Shown: positions 36,000 to 44,958 of the stretch, one piece after another
How positions within the stretch are numbered: the stretch's first letter is position 1
Layout of the letters: the number at the start of each line of letters is the position of its first letter
From: Hahella sp050299855
Lineage (GTDB): Bacteria; Pseudomonadota; Gammaproteobacteria; Pseudomonadales; Oleiphilaceae
NCBI GenBank assembly: GCA_050299855.1
Contig: JBNKWQ010000011.1
Coordinates: 124,001 to 188,000, forward strand
Length of the DNA: 64,000 bases
Reading direction: 5' to 3'
Notes under the pieces: generated by a model
What the model saw: only the letters and a program-made list of their open reading frames with translations
Database searches by the model: none
Told to the model about the DNA's origin: nothing
Program-made: the position numbers and the translations under genes

Positions 36000-37316
36000 T
36001 TAATCGACGTGACGAATGGCCTTGGCCAGCCCATCGACCAGTTGATCGATCTGTGGTTTCTCGATAATCAGCGGTGGCGACATGGCAATGGTATCAGCGG
36101 TGCAACGCACCATCATGTCCTGCTCCCAATAACAGTGATTAAAGACGTCATAACCTCGTGCACCAGCCGCAGCCCGCGGAGCCAGTTCTATGGCGCCGAC
36201 CAATCCGATATTGCGGATATCCACCACATTGGGCAGACCTCTCAGGCTGTGCAAGCCGTCTTCCCAATAGCTTTCCAGCTCCAGCGCACGTTCGAACAAA
36301 CCATCGCGCTCGTAGATATCCAAGGTGGCAAGACCCGCCGCCGCAGCGACCGGATGACCGGAGTAAGTGTAACCATGAAACAGCTCGATGACTTCTTCCG
36401 GACCAGACATAAAGGCATCATAAATCGCCCCTGAAACAAACACAGCCCCCATGGGAATAGCACCGTTGGTCAGGCCTTTGGCGGTCGTCATCATATCCGG
36501 GGTAACGCCAAAGCGATTGGCAGCAAAGGCGCTACCGATACGCCCGAATCCCGTAATCACCTCATCAAAAATCAGCAAAATGCCATGCTGGCGGGTAATG
36601 TCACGCAACCGCTCCAGGTAGCCTTCAGGTGGCAGAATCACACCTGCCGAACCCGCCACAGGCTCCACAATGACCGCTGCAATCGTGTCCGCGCCATGTA
36701 ACGCAATCATGCGTTCCAGGTCATTCACCAGATCAGCCCCCTGCTTAGGTATTCCGCGGGTAAAAGCGTTCTCCGGCAGCAGGGTATGGCGCATGTGATC
36801 CACGCCATTCAGCAAAGTGCCGAACATGCGGCGGTTGTTCACCAGGCCACCGACGGAGATCCCACCGAATCCAACGCCGTGATAGCCCTTCTCACGTCCG
36901 ATCAATCGGGTACGTTGGCCCTCTCCGCGCGCACGATGATAAGCCAGGGCAATTTTCAGTGCGGTATCAACGGACTCTGAACCGGAGTTGGTAAAAAATA
37001 CTTTGTTAATGCCCTCGGGGGCATGTTGAACCAGTCGATTGGCTAGTTCAAAGGGTAACGGGTGCCCCATCTGAAAGGTGGGACCGTAGTCCAATGTAGC
37101 AATCTGCCGGCTCACCGCTTCGGTAATTTCCGGTCTCGCATGACCGGCGTTCACACACCACAATCCAGCAGTGCCGTCCAGAATCCGGCGGCCGTCCTGA
37201 GTCTCGTAGTGCATATCTTTGGCTGCCACGAGCAGTCTGGGTTTCGCCTTATATTGACGGTTGGCGGTAAACGGCATCCAGAACGCATCGAGATCTTGGG
37301 AAGATGTATTTGCCAT
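36000..37316 (-). CDS. bauA: Omega-amino acid:pyruvate aminotransferase
   Basis: Class III PLP aminotransferase, 438 residues, most like beta-alanine/omega-amino acid-pyruvate transaminases: AFWMPFTANRQYKAKPRLLV at the N terminus, FFTNSGSESVDTALKIALAY, DEVITGFGRIGSAF, and the PLP Lys in TTAKGLTNGAIPMGAV. It could act on beta-alanine, GABA or aminopropyl products of spermidine breakdown. It sits within the polyamine island, divergent from the aldehyde dehydrogenase at 37752. Confidence 0.87.
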   Translation of the reverse strand: MANTSSQDLDAFWMPFTANRQYKAKPRLLVAAKDMHYETQDGRRILDGTAGLWCVNAGHARPEITEAVSRQIATLDYGPTFQMGHPLPFELANRLVQHAPEGINKVFFTNSGSESVDTALKIALAYHRARGEGQRTRLIGREKGYHGVGFGGISVGGLVNNRRMFGTLLNGVDHMRHTLLPENAFTRGIPKQGADLVNDLERMIALHGADTIAAVIVEPVAGSAGVILPPEGYLERLRDITRQHGILLIFDEVITGFGRIGSAFAANRFGVTPDMMTTAKGLTNGAIPMGAVFVSGAIYDAFMSGPEEVIELFHGYTYSGHPVAAAAGLATLDIYERDGLFERALELESYWEDGLHSLRGLPNVVDIRNIGLVGAIELAPRAAAGARGYDVFNHCYWEQDMMVRCTADTIAMSPPLIIEKPQIDQLVDGLAKAIRHVD

Positions 37317-37751
37317 ATTTCTATCTACCTGACTGTTGCCTTAAATAGTTTCTACACTATCTATTTACTTAGAATTCCATTGGTCACAGCAAGAGCCCAT
37401 CTGTTGCTTATCAACCCAGATTCGTCATTATTTTGCGACCCGGGATTGCAACTGAAGACTGTGCTACCGAATAACGCCTGTCTAGTGAAGGCCAAAATCA
37501 GGCGTTTGTTATTTTGAACACTTAGCCACCAGTGTATGTAAAATAAATAAAACATCAATAGTTAATTTTGAGTTTTTCAGCGCCCCTGCCCGGAAGTTAT
37601 AAACACCGCCAGCTTACACCTACAAGGCAATAAGGGCAGGCATCTCCATGACAATCCGCCGCAAGAATCATGCGTTCAATATATTGAAACATTTACGACG
37701 ACTGCGGTAAGGTGTGTTCACTTAAAGCGACTGCATAACAATGAGGTCATC
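37317..37751. promoter_or_regulatory. Divergent promoter region with perfect 14-bp palindrome
   Basis: This 435-bp AT-rich gap between the divergent bauA and aldehyde dehydrogenase genes has no credible gene. At 37675-37688, TTCAATATATTGAA is a perfect palindrome about 65 bp before the GTG start. Read as GTTCAATATATTGA it agrees at 11 of 14 positions with the inverse of the recalled E. coli PuuR box. I infer a repressor site. Confidence 0.55.
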
Positions 37752-39251
37752 GTGACAAACGTTCAACATTTTGAATACTGGCAGTCAATGGCCAGCTCCC
37801 TGAAGATCGAAGGACGGGCATTCATCAACGGTGAATATACCCAGGCGGTGAACTCCCTTACTTTTGTGTGCCGCAGCCCCATCGATAACAAACTGCTGGC
37901 CCATGTGGCAGCCTGTGATGGGGCGGACGCGGATATCGCCGTCAGTAATGCGCGTAAAACCTTTGAATCCGGTGTCTGGTCGCAAATGCCACCAGCCCGG
38001 CGTAAGGTCGTTCTGCAGAAATTCGCCGATTTGATTGAGCAGCACACAGAAGAGCTGGCTTTGCTGGAAACTCTGGATATGGGCAAACCCATTTCCGATT
38101 CGATAAATGTTGATGTTCCCGCCACCACCCGTTGTATCCGCTGGTGCGCCGAAGCCATCGACAAACTCTATGACGAAATTGCCCCCACCGGTGTGAATGA
38201 ACTGGGACTTGTTACCCGTGAGGCAGTTGGAGTCGTCGCTGCCATCGTGCCGTGGAACTTTCCGATGATTATGGCCAGCTGGAAACTGGGTCCGGCCCTG
38301 GCAATGGGCAACTCGGTGATCCTGAAACCCTCAGAAAAATCTCCCCTGACGGCCATCAGGCTGGCATCCCTGGCCCTGGAAGCCGGTTTGCCCAAGGGTG
38401 TGTTTAATGTCCTGCCAGGCTATGGTCACACTGTCGGCAAAGCCCTGGCGCTGCATATGGGCGTTGATACGCTAGTATTTACCGGCTCCACCAATATTGC
38501 CAAGCAACTGATGATCTATGCCGGCGAATCCAACATGAAACGCGTGTGGACGGAAGCCGGAGGCAAGTCACCGAACCTGGTCTTTGCCGATGCCCCGGAT
38601 CTGGACGCAGCAGCACAATCTGCCACTGACGCCATCTGCTTTAACATGGGAGAGATGTGTACGGCAGGCTCGCGCCTGTTAGTAGAGGAGAGTATCGCTG
38701 AAGCGTTTAAAGCCAAGGTGCGCGAGGCTTTCACCAACTGGCGTCCCGGCCACCCGCTCAATCCTGAGACCAATATTGGCGCTATCGTTGACGAAACCCA
38801 GTTGCATCGGGTGCTTTCATACATCGATCAGGGACAGGCGGAAGGCGCCAAACTCACCGTCGGCGGACAGCAGACAGAAGCTGTCGCAGAGGGCTTCTAT
38901 GTTGAGCCGACAGTGTTTGAGGGCGTGACCAATGATATGACCATTGCCCAGGAGGAGATCTTCGGGCCGGTTCTGACCATCATCACCTTTAAAGATGAAG
39001 CCGAAGCTCTACAAATCGCCAACGATTCCATCTATGGCCTGGCAGCAGCCGTGTGGACCAGCAACCTGAGCCGCGCCCATCGACTGGCGCGAGGCCTGCG
39101 TGCTGGTTCAATCTGGGTCAACCAGTATGATGGCGGCGATATGACGGCACCCTTCGGGGGCTATAAACAATCAGGCAATGGCCGGGACAAATCCCTGCAC
39201 GCGTTCGACAAATACAGCGAAATCAAAGCCACCTGGATAAAACTAGCTTGA
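37752..39251 (+). CDS. puuC: Gamma-glutamyl-gamma-aminobutyraldehyde dehydrogenase
   Basis: NAD(P)-dependent aldehyde dehydrogenase of 499 residues, PuuC/KauB type. It should oxidise gamma-glutamyl-aminobutyraldehyde, and perhaps 4-aminobutanal or 3-aminopropanal, to the acid. Motifs are AIVPWNFPMIMASWKLGPAL, catalytic Glu in WTEAGGKSPNLVF and Cys in NMGEMCTAGSRL, plus GGYKQSGNGRDKS near the end. The GTG start has GAGG 6 nt upstream. Confidence 0.9.
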   Translation: MTNVQHFEYWQSMASSLKIEGRAFINGEYTQAVNSLTFVCRSPIDNKLLAHVAACDGADADIAVSNARKTFESGVWSQMPPARRKVVLQKFADLIEQHTEELALLETLDMGKPISDSINVDVPATTRCIRWCAEAIDKLYDEIAPTGVNELGLVTREAVGVVAAIVPWNFPMIMASWKLGPALAMGNSVILKPSEKSPLTAIRLASLALEAGLPKGVFNVLPGYGHTVGKALALHMGVDTLVFTGSTNIAKQLMIYAGESNMKRVWTEAGGKSPNLVFADAPDLDAAAQSATDAICFNMGEMCTAGSRLLVEESIAEAFKAKVREAFTNWRPGHPLNPETNIGAIVDETQLHRVLSYIDQGQAEGAKLTVGGQQTEAVAEGFYVEPTVFEGVTNDMTIAQEEIFGPVLTIITFKDEAEALQIANDSIYGLAAAVWTSNLSRAHRLARGLRAGSIWVNQYDGGDMTAPFGGYKQSGNGRDKSLHAFDKYSEIKATWIKLA

Positions 39252-39268
39252 TCACGGCAACGCCAACC

Positions 39269-39297
39269 CGGATAAATCCTGCTGGGGTTTATCCGGA
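39269..39297 (+). terminator. Hairpin after puuC, weak terminator
   Basis: Perfect 9-bp arms CCGGATAAA / TTTATCCGG with an 11-nt loop start 18 bp after the puuC stop. Only AATT follows rather than a T-run, so termination may be weak or factor-dependent. Confidence 0.5.
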
Positions 39298-39484
39298 ATT
39301 ATCAGCCTGCTGACTAATCCATTTATACTGGCGCACTATTTCTGCTGCATTAATTAATCTGCTCCACTATCAAGCAGGAGTGGGGCATCATGGCAGCGCA
39401 TCCACGTTTTCTCCCTATTTGGCATGGCAGAATAGCGTCATCGCCACTATCATAAGGCGGCTTTCATCAATAATAAGGACCCTC

Positions 39485-40180
39485 ATGCTCAGCCAGTCAC
39501 TAAAGGACAGTTGGTTTTTTTTCAGACGCCATTTTTACGCTATCGCCGCCATCATTCTGCCAGTGATTCTTCCTGTGGAAATTTTTTCGAGCATTGTCTT
39601 ACAGCCGAATGCAGACGGGGTGATTGATTACTCCAACTACCTTCCCGTCACCCTGGTCGGCCTACTGGCTTACCCTATTTACACTGTCGGCCTTATCTAC
39701 TACCTGGCATCGGTCATAGAAGGAACTCCTGCCAGTACAAATACCTGCTGGCAGATGGGGAAGAAATATTGGTTACCCTTCCTGATTCTGGCGCTCTTCG
39801 TCGGCATGGTTATCATGCTGGGCCTTATGGCGCTGGTTCTGCCCGGCATTTTGTTGGCCATTCGTTACTCTTTTGCGGAGTTTGATCTGCTTTTCAATCG
39901 AAGCCAGCCAACCGATGCCATGCGTAACAGCTGGCATATGACACGGGATTATATGGGTATTATTCTGGGAGGGTATGCTGTCATTACCTTTGGCATCTAC
40001 ACACCTTTCTGGCTGTTCTCCAAACTATTCGATCGCACTGATCCTACCTATTGGATATTCGATATCGGTGGCAGTCTATACTTTGGCCTTTTGGGTACCC
40101 TCTACACGATATTTGCCTTTCGGGTATACGAAATTGTCCGCAACAAGAATGATCAGGTACGTCATTTCGCGGATATCTAA
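39485..40180 (+). CDS. YciC-like multi-pass inner-membrane protein
   Basis: A 231-residue membrane protein with about six hydrophobic segments, beginning MLSQSLKDSWFFFRRHFYAI. It resembles the UPF0259/YciC family, including YSFAEFDLLFNRSQPTDAMRNS. The start at 39485 has AAGGA upstream; an open frame reaching back to 39380 lacks family character. Function is unknown. The stop codon is in the same frame as the truncated gene that follows directly. Confidence 0.78.
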   Translation: MLSQSLKDSWFFFRRHFYAIAAIILPVILPVEIFSSIVLQPNADGVIDYSNYLPVTLVGLLAYPIYTVGLIYYLASVIEGTPASTNTCWQMGKKYWLPFLILALFVGMVIMLGLMALVLPGILLAIRYSFAEFDLLFNRSQPTDAMRNSWHMTRDYMGIILGGYAVITFGIYTPFWLFSKLFDRTDPTYWIFDIGGSLYFGLLGTLYTIFAFRVYEIVRNKNDQVRHFADI

Positions 40181-40582
40181 GATATCCTGCCTCTGCTTGG
40201 TGTGCTCAGCAGCGACCGCCTCGCTGCCCTTTACGGTCTGGACTTCAGTGAATCCAATATTGCCATACTGATGCGACATAGAGCCGTACTGTTCGGATTG
40301 GCAGGTGGGTTTATTCTCTATGCTGCCTTTGTCCCGGCCCAACAACCGCTGGCATTTATTGCGGCTTTTATCAGCATGGCCTCATTTATAGTCCTGGCCT
40401 GGAGTGAAGGAAGCTATAACCTCGCTATACGTAAAGTCATGCTGGTGGACATCGCAGCCATGATAGAGCTGCTGATGGCGATCGTGCTTTACTGGCTGCA
40501 AACCGTACTGATCAGGTCTGAAAGCTTGTCACTGCGCTCTACAACCACAAGTAACAGCATACAATTTGTTTCCGGGCTATAG
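40181..40582 (+). pseudogene. N-terminally truncated small membrane protein
   Basis: The frame from the codon after the upstream stop reads DILPLLGVLSSDRLAALYGL and goes on through ILMRHRAVLFGLAGGF, three to four hydrophobic segments in all. This matches a small membrane family (often labelled phosphopantetheine adenylyltransferase in databases, without evidence) whose members begin with another membrane helix just before the LLP-x-x-GVL stretch. Here that helix is replaced by the end of the YciC-like gene and a TAA. A GTG at 40202 could start a 126-residue product. It is probably a deletion-joined remnant. Confidence 0.5.
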
Positions 40583-41316
40583 CAGAGACAGACTGACGAC
40601 GCCTGATAAAGTAATCTGAGTGAAACACCTATTCAAAGTGGTGCTGAAGCTGATCCAGGGCGGTCACTATCCTGCACCCCAGGTCTGCGCGCAGCATGCG
40701 CACCAGAATATGTCTATCGCTGTATTTTGGATTACGGCTGAAGTAACGACGATATAGAAGCAGGTTATCAGATGGTGATGGCGAATATGGGCATTGGCGT
40801 GATGCCGGATTGTGCGGTTCAGACAGAACTGCAGCAGGGTAAACAAGAGCTCTTCAAAACGTTTATGAAACAGGCGTTTGCGCAGGACAGAACATAAAAT
40901 GACTGTTTGACGCTGCTTAAAACAGCACGGTATAGTTTTGAGCATTATTGCTTGCGCCAAGTTAAATACCGACAAAACCCTTTAGGCGGGATCAAATAAT
41001 ACCCTCAGGGGAAATAACCACGCTCATATCTATCACCGGGACAACACAACAGGTCCCATGGAGCAGCTATGCGGGATAGAAAGGATAGGCAACATTCATC
41101 AGTCACCAGGTTCGTATCCGATCTTGGGTGTACACCCGTGGAGCCTGACGCTATGCCGTACAGGTCCAGTAGTGCGCCATACAAGAGGGCGATTTGTATT
41201 CTAACGCCTTGTTTACTTCCCGATCCCGGACCCATGAAAACTTATCTGGCCGATGTGATACCACGTTACCGCCATCAACACGGGTTGCTGAATAACCTTG
41301 GAGTATCTGCAAACCG
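40583..41316. other. Gene-poor stretch with a decayed gene
   Basis: Between the truncated membrane gene and the kinase-cluster start I see no intact gene. It contains the LysR remnant described separately and, from 41234, a short frame MKTYLADVIPRYRHQHG that might be the start of a lost gene. Promoter elements for the downstream cluster must lie here, but I could not define them. Confidence 0.5.
40660..40897 (+). pseudogene. LysR-type regulator C-terminal remnant
   Basis: In one frame, SNDDIEAGYQMVMANMGIGV then MPDCAVQTELQQGKQELF reads like the effector-binding domain of a LysR regulator, where the conserved G-x-GI-x-x-MP motif occurs. A TGA at 40739-40741 interrupts the same frame, with PEYVYRCILDYG just before it. 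No HTH domain is present. It is therefore a decayed fragment. Confidence 0.6.
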
Positions 41317-41961
41317 ATGAAACGCCGGGAGCGCGAACTCAACATATTTTCCATGTCGGCCCTGGACCTGTTTGCCTCAGCGCTGGGGGCGTTTATTCTG
41401 ATTACCCTGATCCTGCTGCCCTATTATCTGCAGAAGGGACCACAGGAAGAGCCGGTGCCTCAGGTCTGCCCAGTCCCGGAACCCGCGCCCGACTGCCCGG
41501 TTTGTCCACTACCGGTGCCTGCGCCGGAATGCCCACCACCTCAGCCAACGCCGGTGAAAATTGCCGACAATCTTTTGGTCATGCAGATGTCATGGCAGGT
41601 CCCCGCCGATGTAGACATGCATGTGTTCACCCCAGACGGCGAGTATTACTACGACCGGGTGAGCATATCACGCAAGCCCGGACGCTTTACCCTTGATAAC
41701 TATGTCGGCGGCAGCCGGAAAAAGCCGGCGCTGGAAATCTGGATGTCCTTCAACCCCACCCCTGGGCGATACAAGGTCTGCTACAAACTATTCAATCCCC
41801 GCACCGCACGAGGACCGATCAGGGTCAGTGGCCGTCTCGATAAACCCCACGGGCCGGTGGTACTGCCCATTGTCACGCTGACTCGAAAGGGGCAGCGGCA
41901 GTGCGTACTTGAGTTCAGCATCGATCAGGAATACAACTATGAACAAGTGTTCCCGCGCTAA
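41317..41961 (+). CDS. TolR/MotB-like membrane protein with YfaP-type domain
   Basis: A 214-residue protein with a basic cytoplasmic N terminus and a single membrane helix, SALDLFASALGAFILITLIL. D17 sits at the start of this helix, where MotB/TolR/ExbD have the proton-binding Asp. A Pro/Cys-rich stalk (about 45-80, repeated CP-x-P units) leads to a periplasmic domain (about 85-214) resembling YfaP/DUF2135 proteins (VDMHVFTPDGEYYYDRVSIS). I infer the B-type partner of the channel protein at 42387. It is the first gene of the ten-gene kinase/FHA cluster. No peptidoglycan-binding OmpA domain is present on this protein. Confidence 0.75.
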   Translation: MKRRERELNIFSMSALDLFASALGAFILITLILLPYYLQKGPQEEPVPQVCPVPEPAPDCPVCPLPVPAPECPPPQPTPVKIADNLLVMQMSWQVPADVDMHVFTPDGEYYYDRVSISRKPGRFTLDNYVGGSRKKPALEIWMSFNPTPGRYKVCYKLFNPRTARGPIRVSGRLDKPHGPVVLPIVTLTRKGQRQCVLEFSIDQEYNYEQVFPR

Positions 41962-42003
41962 CCCGGACAACAGACGTCAGGTCTCAAATTCACGGAGGTC
42001 ACT

Positions 42004-42390
42004 ATGTCCAGTTTTACAGTAGGCAGGGGTAAGGAAGCCGATGTGCAGCTGGAGGATGATTCCGTTTCCCGACTGCATCTGAGCATCCGTCAGCTCAGCC
42101 CCACGCAGTGGGAGGTAGAGGATTTAAACTCCTCCAACGGTACCTTCGCTTTGTTGGGCAAACAGGTGCAACCCATTACCAAAATTGTGGCGGAAGCACA
42201 GATGGTGCTGATTCTGGGAGAATATCAGACAGACTTGAAAGCACTGCTGGAAAAGCACGCCAACCGCGCACGTCCTGCGCCTGAACGTCCCGCAAGCAGT
42301 GACAACCGGCAACAAGCCGCTGAGACTAAAGACCCCTATAGCCGATACATCCGTTCGGAAGACGGCCGCTACGTAAGGAAACCAAAATGA
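42004..42390 (+). CDS. FHA domain protein, small
   Basis: A 128-residue cytoplasmic protein with a phosphothreonine-binding FHA domain in its first 85 residues: GRGKEADV, the SVSRLHLSI Ser-Arg-x-His motif and LNSSNGTF. A charged tail ends SRYIRSEDGRYVRKPK. Its stop overlaps the start of the channel gene by 4 bp (ATGA), so the two are coupled. It may recruit phosphorylated partners to the channel complex. Confidence 0.88.
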   Translation: MSSFTVGRGKEADVQLEDDSVSRLHLSIRQLSPTQWEVEDLNSSNGTFALLGKQVQPITKIVAEAQMVLILGEYQTDLKALLEKHANRARPAPERPASSDNRQQAAETKDPYSRYIRSEDGRYVRKPK

Positions 42391-43229
42391 AGCTATCCAA
42401 TTCGCTACTGATACGCATCATTGGACTAATTCTCGCGTTACTATGGATTGTGCTGCTTAGTTTTGCCCTGCCTCAGGACGCTCCCCAGGCCGGTTCGGAC
42501 AGTATCGGTTTTTCCTGGCATGACTTTCTGATTGCCACCTCCGACCCCATGTATCCACTTAACATACAGGTCATGATGTGGCTTGCCTTTTTTTACTGCA
42601 TGGCAGAGCTGGCAATCAAATGGTTGAACCTTACTGAGGAAAAGCTGCACCTGGAAGTTTTCGACCTCTTCGATAACCCCAATCAGGTCATCATGCACAG
42701 CGCCCAAGGTGAAGCCAAAATCACCCTGGACCCCAACGAGGCGCTGAAACCGGAATTGCTGGCAGCAATTTACTATGCCAAACGAAAAATCGTGCCTGAG
42801 AATACGCTGATCGGCAGTTTCTTTAAAAAGATCAACCACCAGTTTCAAAGCACCAACGATGTTGGCGACGTTTACAGTGTGGTCAACTCGCTGATCGAGC
42901 TGAAGCTGCACGAGGTGGATCTGCGCTATACCGTCATTCGTTACCTGGCCTGGCTGATTCCCACTCTGGGCTTTATCGGCACCGTTATCGGTATCGCTGT
43001 GGCGCTGGGTAAGGCAGGGGTATTGGGGGCAGATGATCCTGCCTTATTACAGAAAGTGATTCCATTGCTGGCCACCGCGTTCTACACCACCTTGTTGGCG
43101 CTGTTATTATCGGCAGTAGTGATGATTCTGATCCAAGTAGTGCAGGCCAAGGACGAACAGACGGTCAACGATACCGGCAGCGTCTGCCTGGATATTATCG
43201 TGACTAACCTGAAACCCCGGGCAACCTGA
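42387..43229 (+). CDS. MotA/TolQ/ExbB-family proton channel protein
   Basis: A 280-residue inner-membrane protein with helices near 8-28 and 52-72, a cytoplasmic region of about 110 residues, and two C-terminal helices. LIPTLGFIGTVIGIAVAL and ATAFYTTLLALLLSAVVMIL match the conserved pore helices of the MotA/TolQ/ExbB family. Together with the TolR/MotB-like protein at 41317 it would form a proton-driven unit in the inner membrane. It has no long coiled-coil tail of the kind seen in ZorA. Confidence 0.85.
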   Translation: MKLSNSLLIRIIGLILALLWIVLLSFALPQDAPQAGSDSIGFSWHDFLIATSDPMYPLNIQVMMWLAFFYCMAELAIKWLNLTEEKLHLEVFDLFDNPNQVIMHSAQGEAKITLDPNEALKPELLAAIYYAKRKIVPENTLIGSFFKKINHQFQSTNDVGDVYSVVNSLIELKLHEVDLRYTVIRYLAWLIPTLGFIGTVIGIAVALGKAGVLGADDPALLQKVIPLLATAFYTTLLALLLSAVVMILIQVVQAKDEQTVNDTGSVCLDIIVTNLKPRAT

Positions 43230-43305
43230 AACCTGAGCACGGCGATGCCTTTATCAGGCATATGCGCACCAGCGGATTTACGGATAAATTGAGAGAGGCC
43301 CGTCC

Positions 43306-43911
43306 ATGAGCCGATTTGAAAACGACGATGAAGATGCACCACCGACCCGGCTGGTAAGGAATAAGCCCAAAACCGGAGTCTCATCACCCGATTCCGGCGC
43401 GGACGCCGAGGCCACCCGGAAGGTGGGTTTTGAACCCCAAGGCCAGATGGGGGGCGTCAATCCAGGGCCCCAGGAACCTGCGGCTCACCCAGCTATCAAT
43501 GAAGAAGAACGCACGGTGGTCTTTCGCCCTCCTGCTGGCAGTTTTGGTCAATCCGGCACAGCTATAAGGCCAGTGGTCGGCTGGTTGGTGGTAATCGCCG
43601 GGCCCGGCAGCGGTAGTGCTGTGGAGTTCAGCTATGGGCACAACAAAATCGGCCGTGATTCAGACCAGAATATCCGCGTGGATTTTGGTGACACCAAGAT
43701 TTCCCGCCGTCATCATGCCGCCCTGGAGTTTGATCCCAAAGATCGTAAATTCTACCTCAGCAAAGGAGATAACCTGGTCTATCTCAATGGAGAACGGGTC
43801 GGCACCGGTAGCGAACGCGAACTAACCGCTGGCGACCAAATCACCATTGGTGACACCACCCTGCAATTTGTGGCTTTCTGCGGTACCGGGTTCAACTGGC
43901 AGGAAGATTAA
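43306..43911 (+). CDS. FHA domain protein with N-terminal phospho-motif tail
   Basis: A 201-residue cytoplasmic protein. The first 85 residues are disordered-looking and hold three Thr motifs with a hydrophobic +3 residue (PPTRLVRN, EATRKVGF, EERTVVFRP). These are candidate phosphorylation/FHA-docking sites. A C-terminal FHA domain (about 90-195) has IGRDSDQN, KISRRHHAAL and YLNGERV. It lies between the channel gene and the phosphatase gene. Confidence 0.87.
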   Translation: MSRFENDDEDAPPTRLVRNKPKTGVSSPDSGADAEATRKVGFEPQGQMGGVNPGPQEPAAHPAINEEERTVVFRPPAGSFGQSGTAIRPVVGWLVVIAGPGSGSAVEFSYGHNKIGRDSDQNIRVDFGDTKISRRHHAALEFDPKDRKFYLSKGDNLVYLNGERVGTGSERELTAGDQITIGDTTLQFVAFCGTGFNWQED

Positions 43912-43940
43912 TGGTAATGAAGAAGACACAAGGACGATAG

Positions 43941-44834
43941 ATGATCAGTTCCGTATGGCGCGCCGCACAGATTCAGGGCGGACGTAAATATCAGGAGGAT
44001 TTCTTCGCTGTGGTGGAGAACAATCGGCTTTATTACAAGGGGCGTGAACAACTGCTGTCGACCGGCCGGATGCCGGCACATTTGTCACTGTTCCTGCTGA
44101 CCGACGGCATGGGGGGCATGGGCCACGGTGACCTCGCTGCCGATACCACCATTGCCGCTTTTGTCGAAGCCTTTCTGGAGCAGGTTCACAAGCCTCAAAG
44201 TCTGCAGTCCTGCCTGCAGCAATCGACACAGCTTGCCAACGACACCATTGCCCACCTGGTGACTGAATCGCCGGATCTGAAAGGGATGGGCTGTACCCTG
44301 GTCTGCCTATTGTGGAACAATCTGAACCAGGAAGCCGAGTGGTTGTCGGTCGGAGACTCACTGCTGTATCTGTTTCGCGCGGACGGCTGGCATAAGCTGA
44401 ACCAAGCCCACACCTTGGGCTGGTTAGCCCAGACCCGTAGCATTGAGGAACTACCTGTATCGGTAGACGAGCTAGCGGGCATGGAAGGTCTATTATGTAG
44501 CGCTATCGACGGCAGCCCAATCAGTCATATCGACCACTCGGCACAACCATTGCGTATCGCCTCGGGAGATATACTGGTGATCGCATCAGATGGCCTGATT
44601 ACGCTGGACAGCAAGGAAATCGAGCAGATTATCTCACCTTCAACAACAGAGATACGGACAGCCACCCACGAGGCCATTGAGCAGCAGCTGGCGGCCCGGC
44701 TACAGCATCTGTTTGACCAGCTAGCCCATTATGGGCGCCCCAATCAGGACAACACCACCATTATCCTGATCGGATTCGCCGACGTGGATGCCGAGCCCTC
44801 CCCCCAGCAGGATGACGTTACACTCAGGCACTGA
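43941..44834 (+). CDS. PP2C-family Ser/Thr phosphatase, soluble
   Basis: A 297-residue PPM/PP2C phosphatase with metal-binding motifs GGRKYQEDFF, LLTDGMGGMGHGD, VIASDGLIT and PNQDNTTIILIG. No membrane segment is present. It likely reverses phosphorylation by the kinase at 48768. It lies 29 bp after the FHA gene. Confidence 0.93.
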   Translation: MISSVWRAAQIQGGRKYQEDFFAVVENNRLYYKGREQLLSTGRMPAHLSLFLLTDGMGGMGHGDLAADTTIAAFVEAFLEQVHKPQSLQSCLQQSTQLANDTIAHLVTESPDLKGMGCTLVCLLWNNLNQEAEWLSVGDSLLYLFRADGWHKLNQAHTLGWLAQTRSIEELPVSVDELAGMEGLLCSAIDGSPISHIDHSAQPLRIASGDILVIASDGLITLDSKEIEQIISPSTTEIRTATHEAIEQQLAARLQHLFDQLAHYGRPNQDNTTIILIGFADVDAEPSPQQDDVTLRH

Positions 44835-44958
44835 CGCAGGCCGTTAATCCATAACTTACCGGCCGCCAGGTCAGAACAGAACAGGTCAGAAGAAAGGAAT
44901 TTAGGAACAGGATGAAGCAATTCCATGCTAGAAAGCAGGCAATAAGGACGGCGAGAAC

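Noticed and set aside
41069..41320. 83-codon frame just before the signalling cluster
   Set aside because: No family resemblance over its length and no good Shine-Dalgarno; only its last part from 41234 (MKTYLADVIPRYR) looks protein-like, so it is at most a remnant.
41317..43229. Zorya defence system (ZorA/ZorB)
   Set aside because: MotA-like and MotB-like proteins are present, but the long ZorA tail, OmpA domain on the B subunit, and ZorC/ZorD or ZorE genes are missing.
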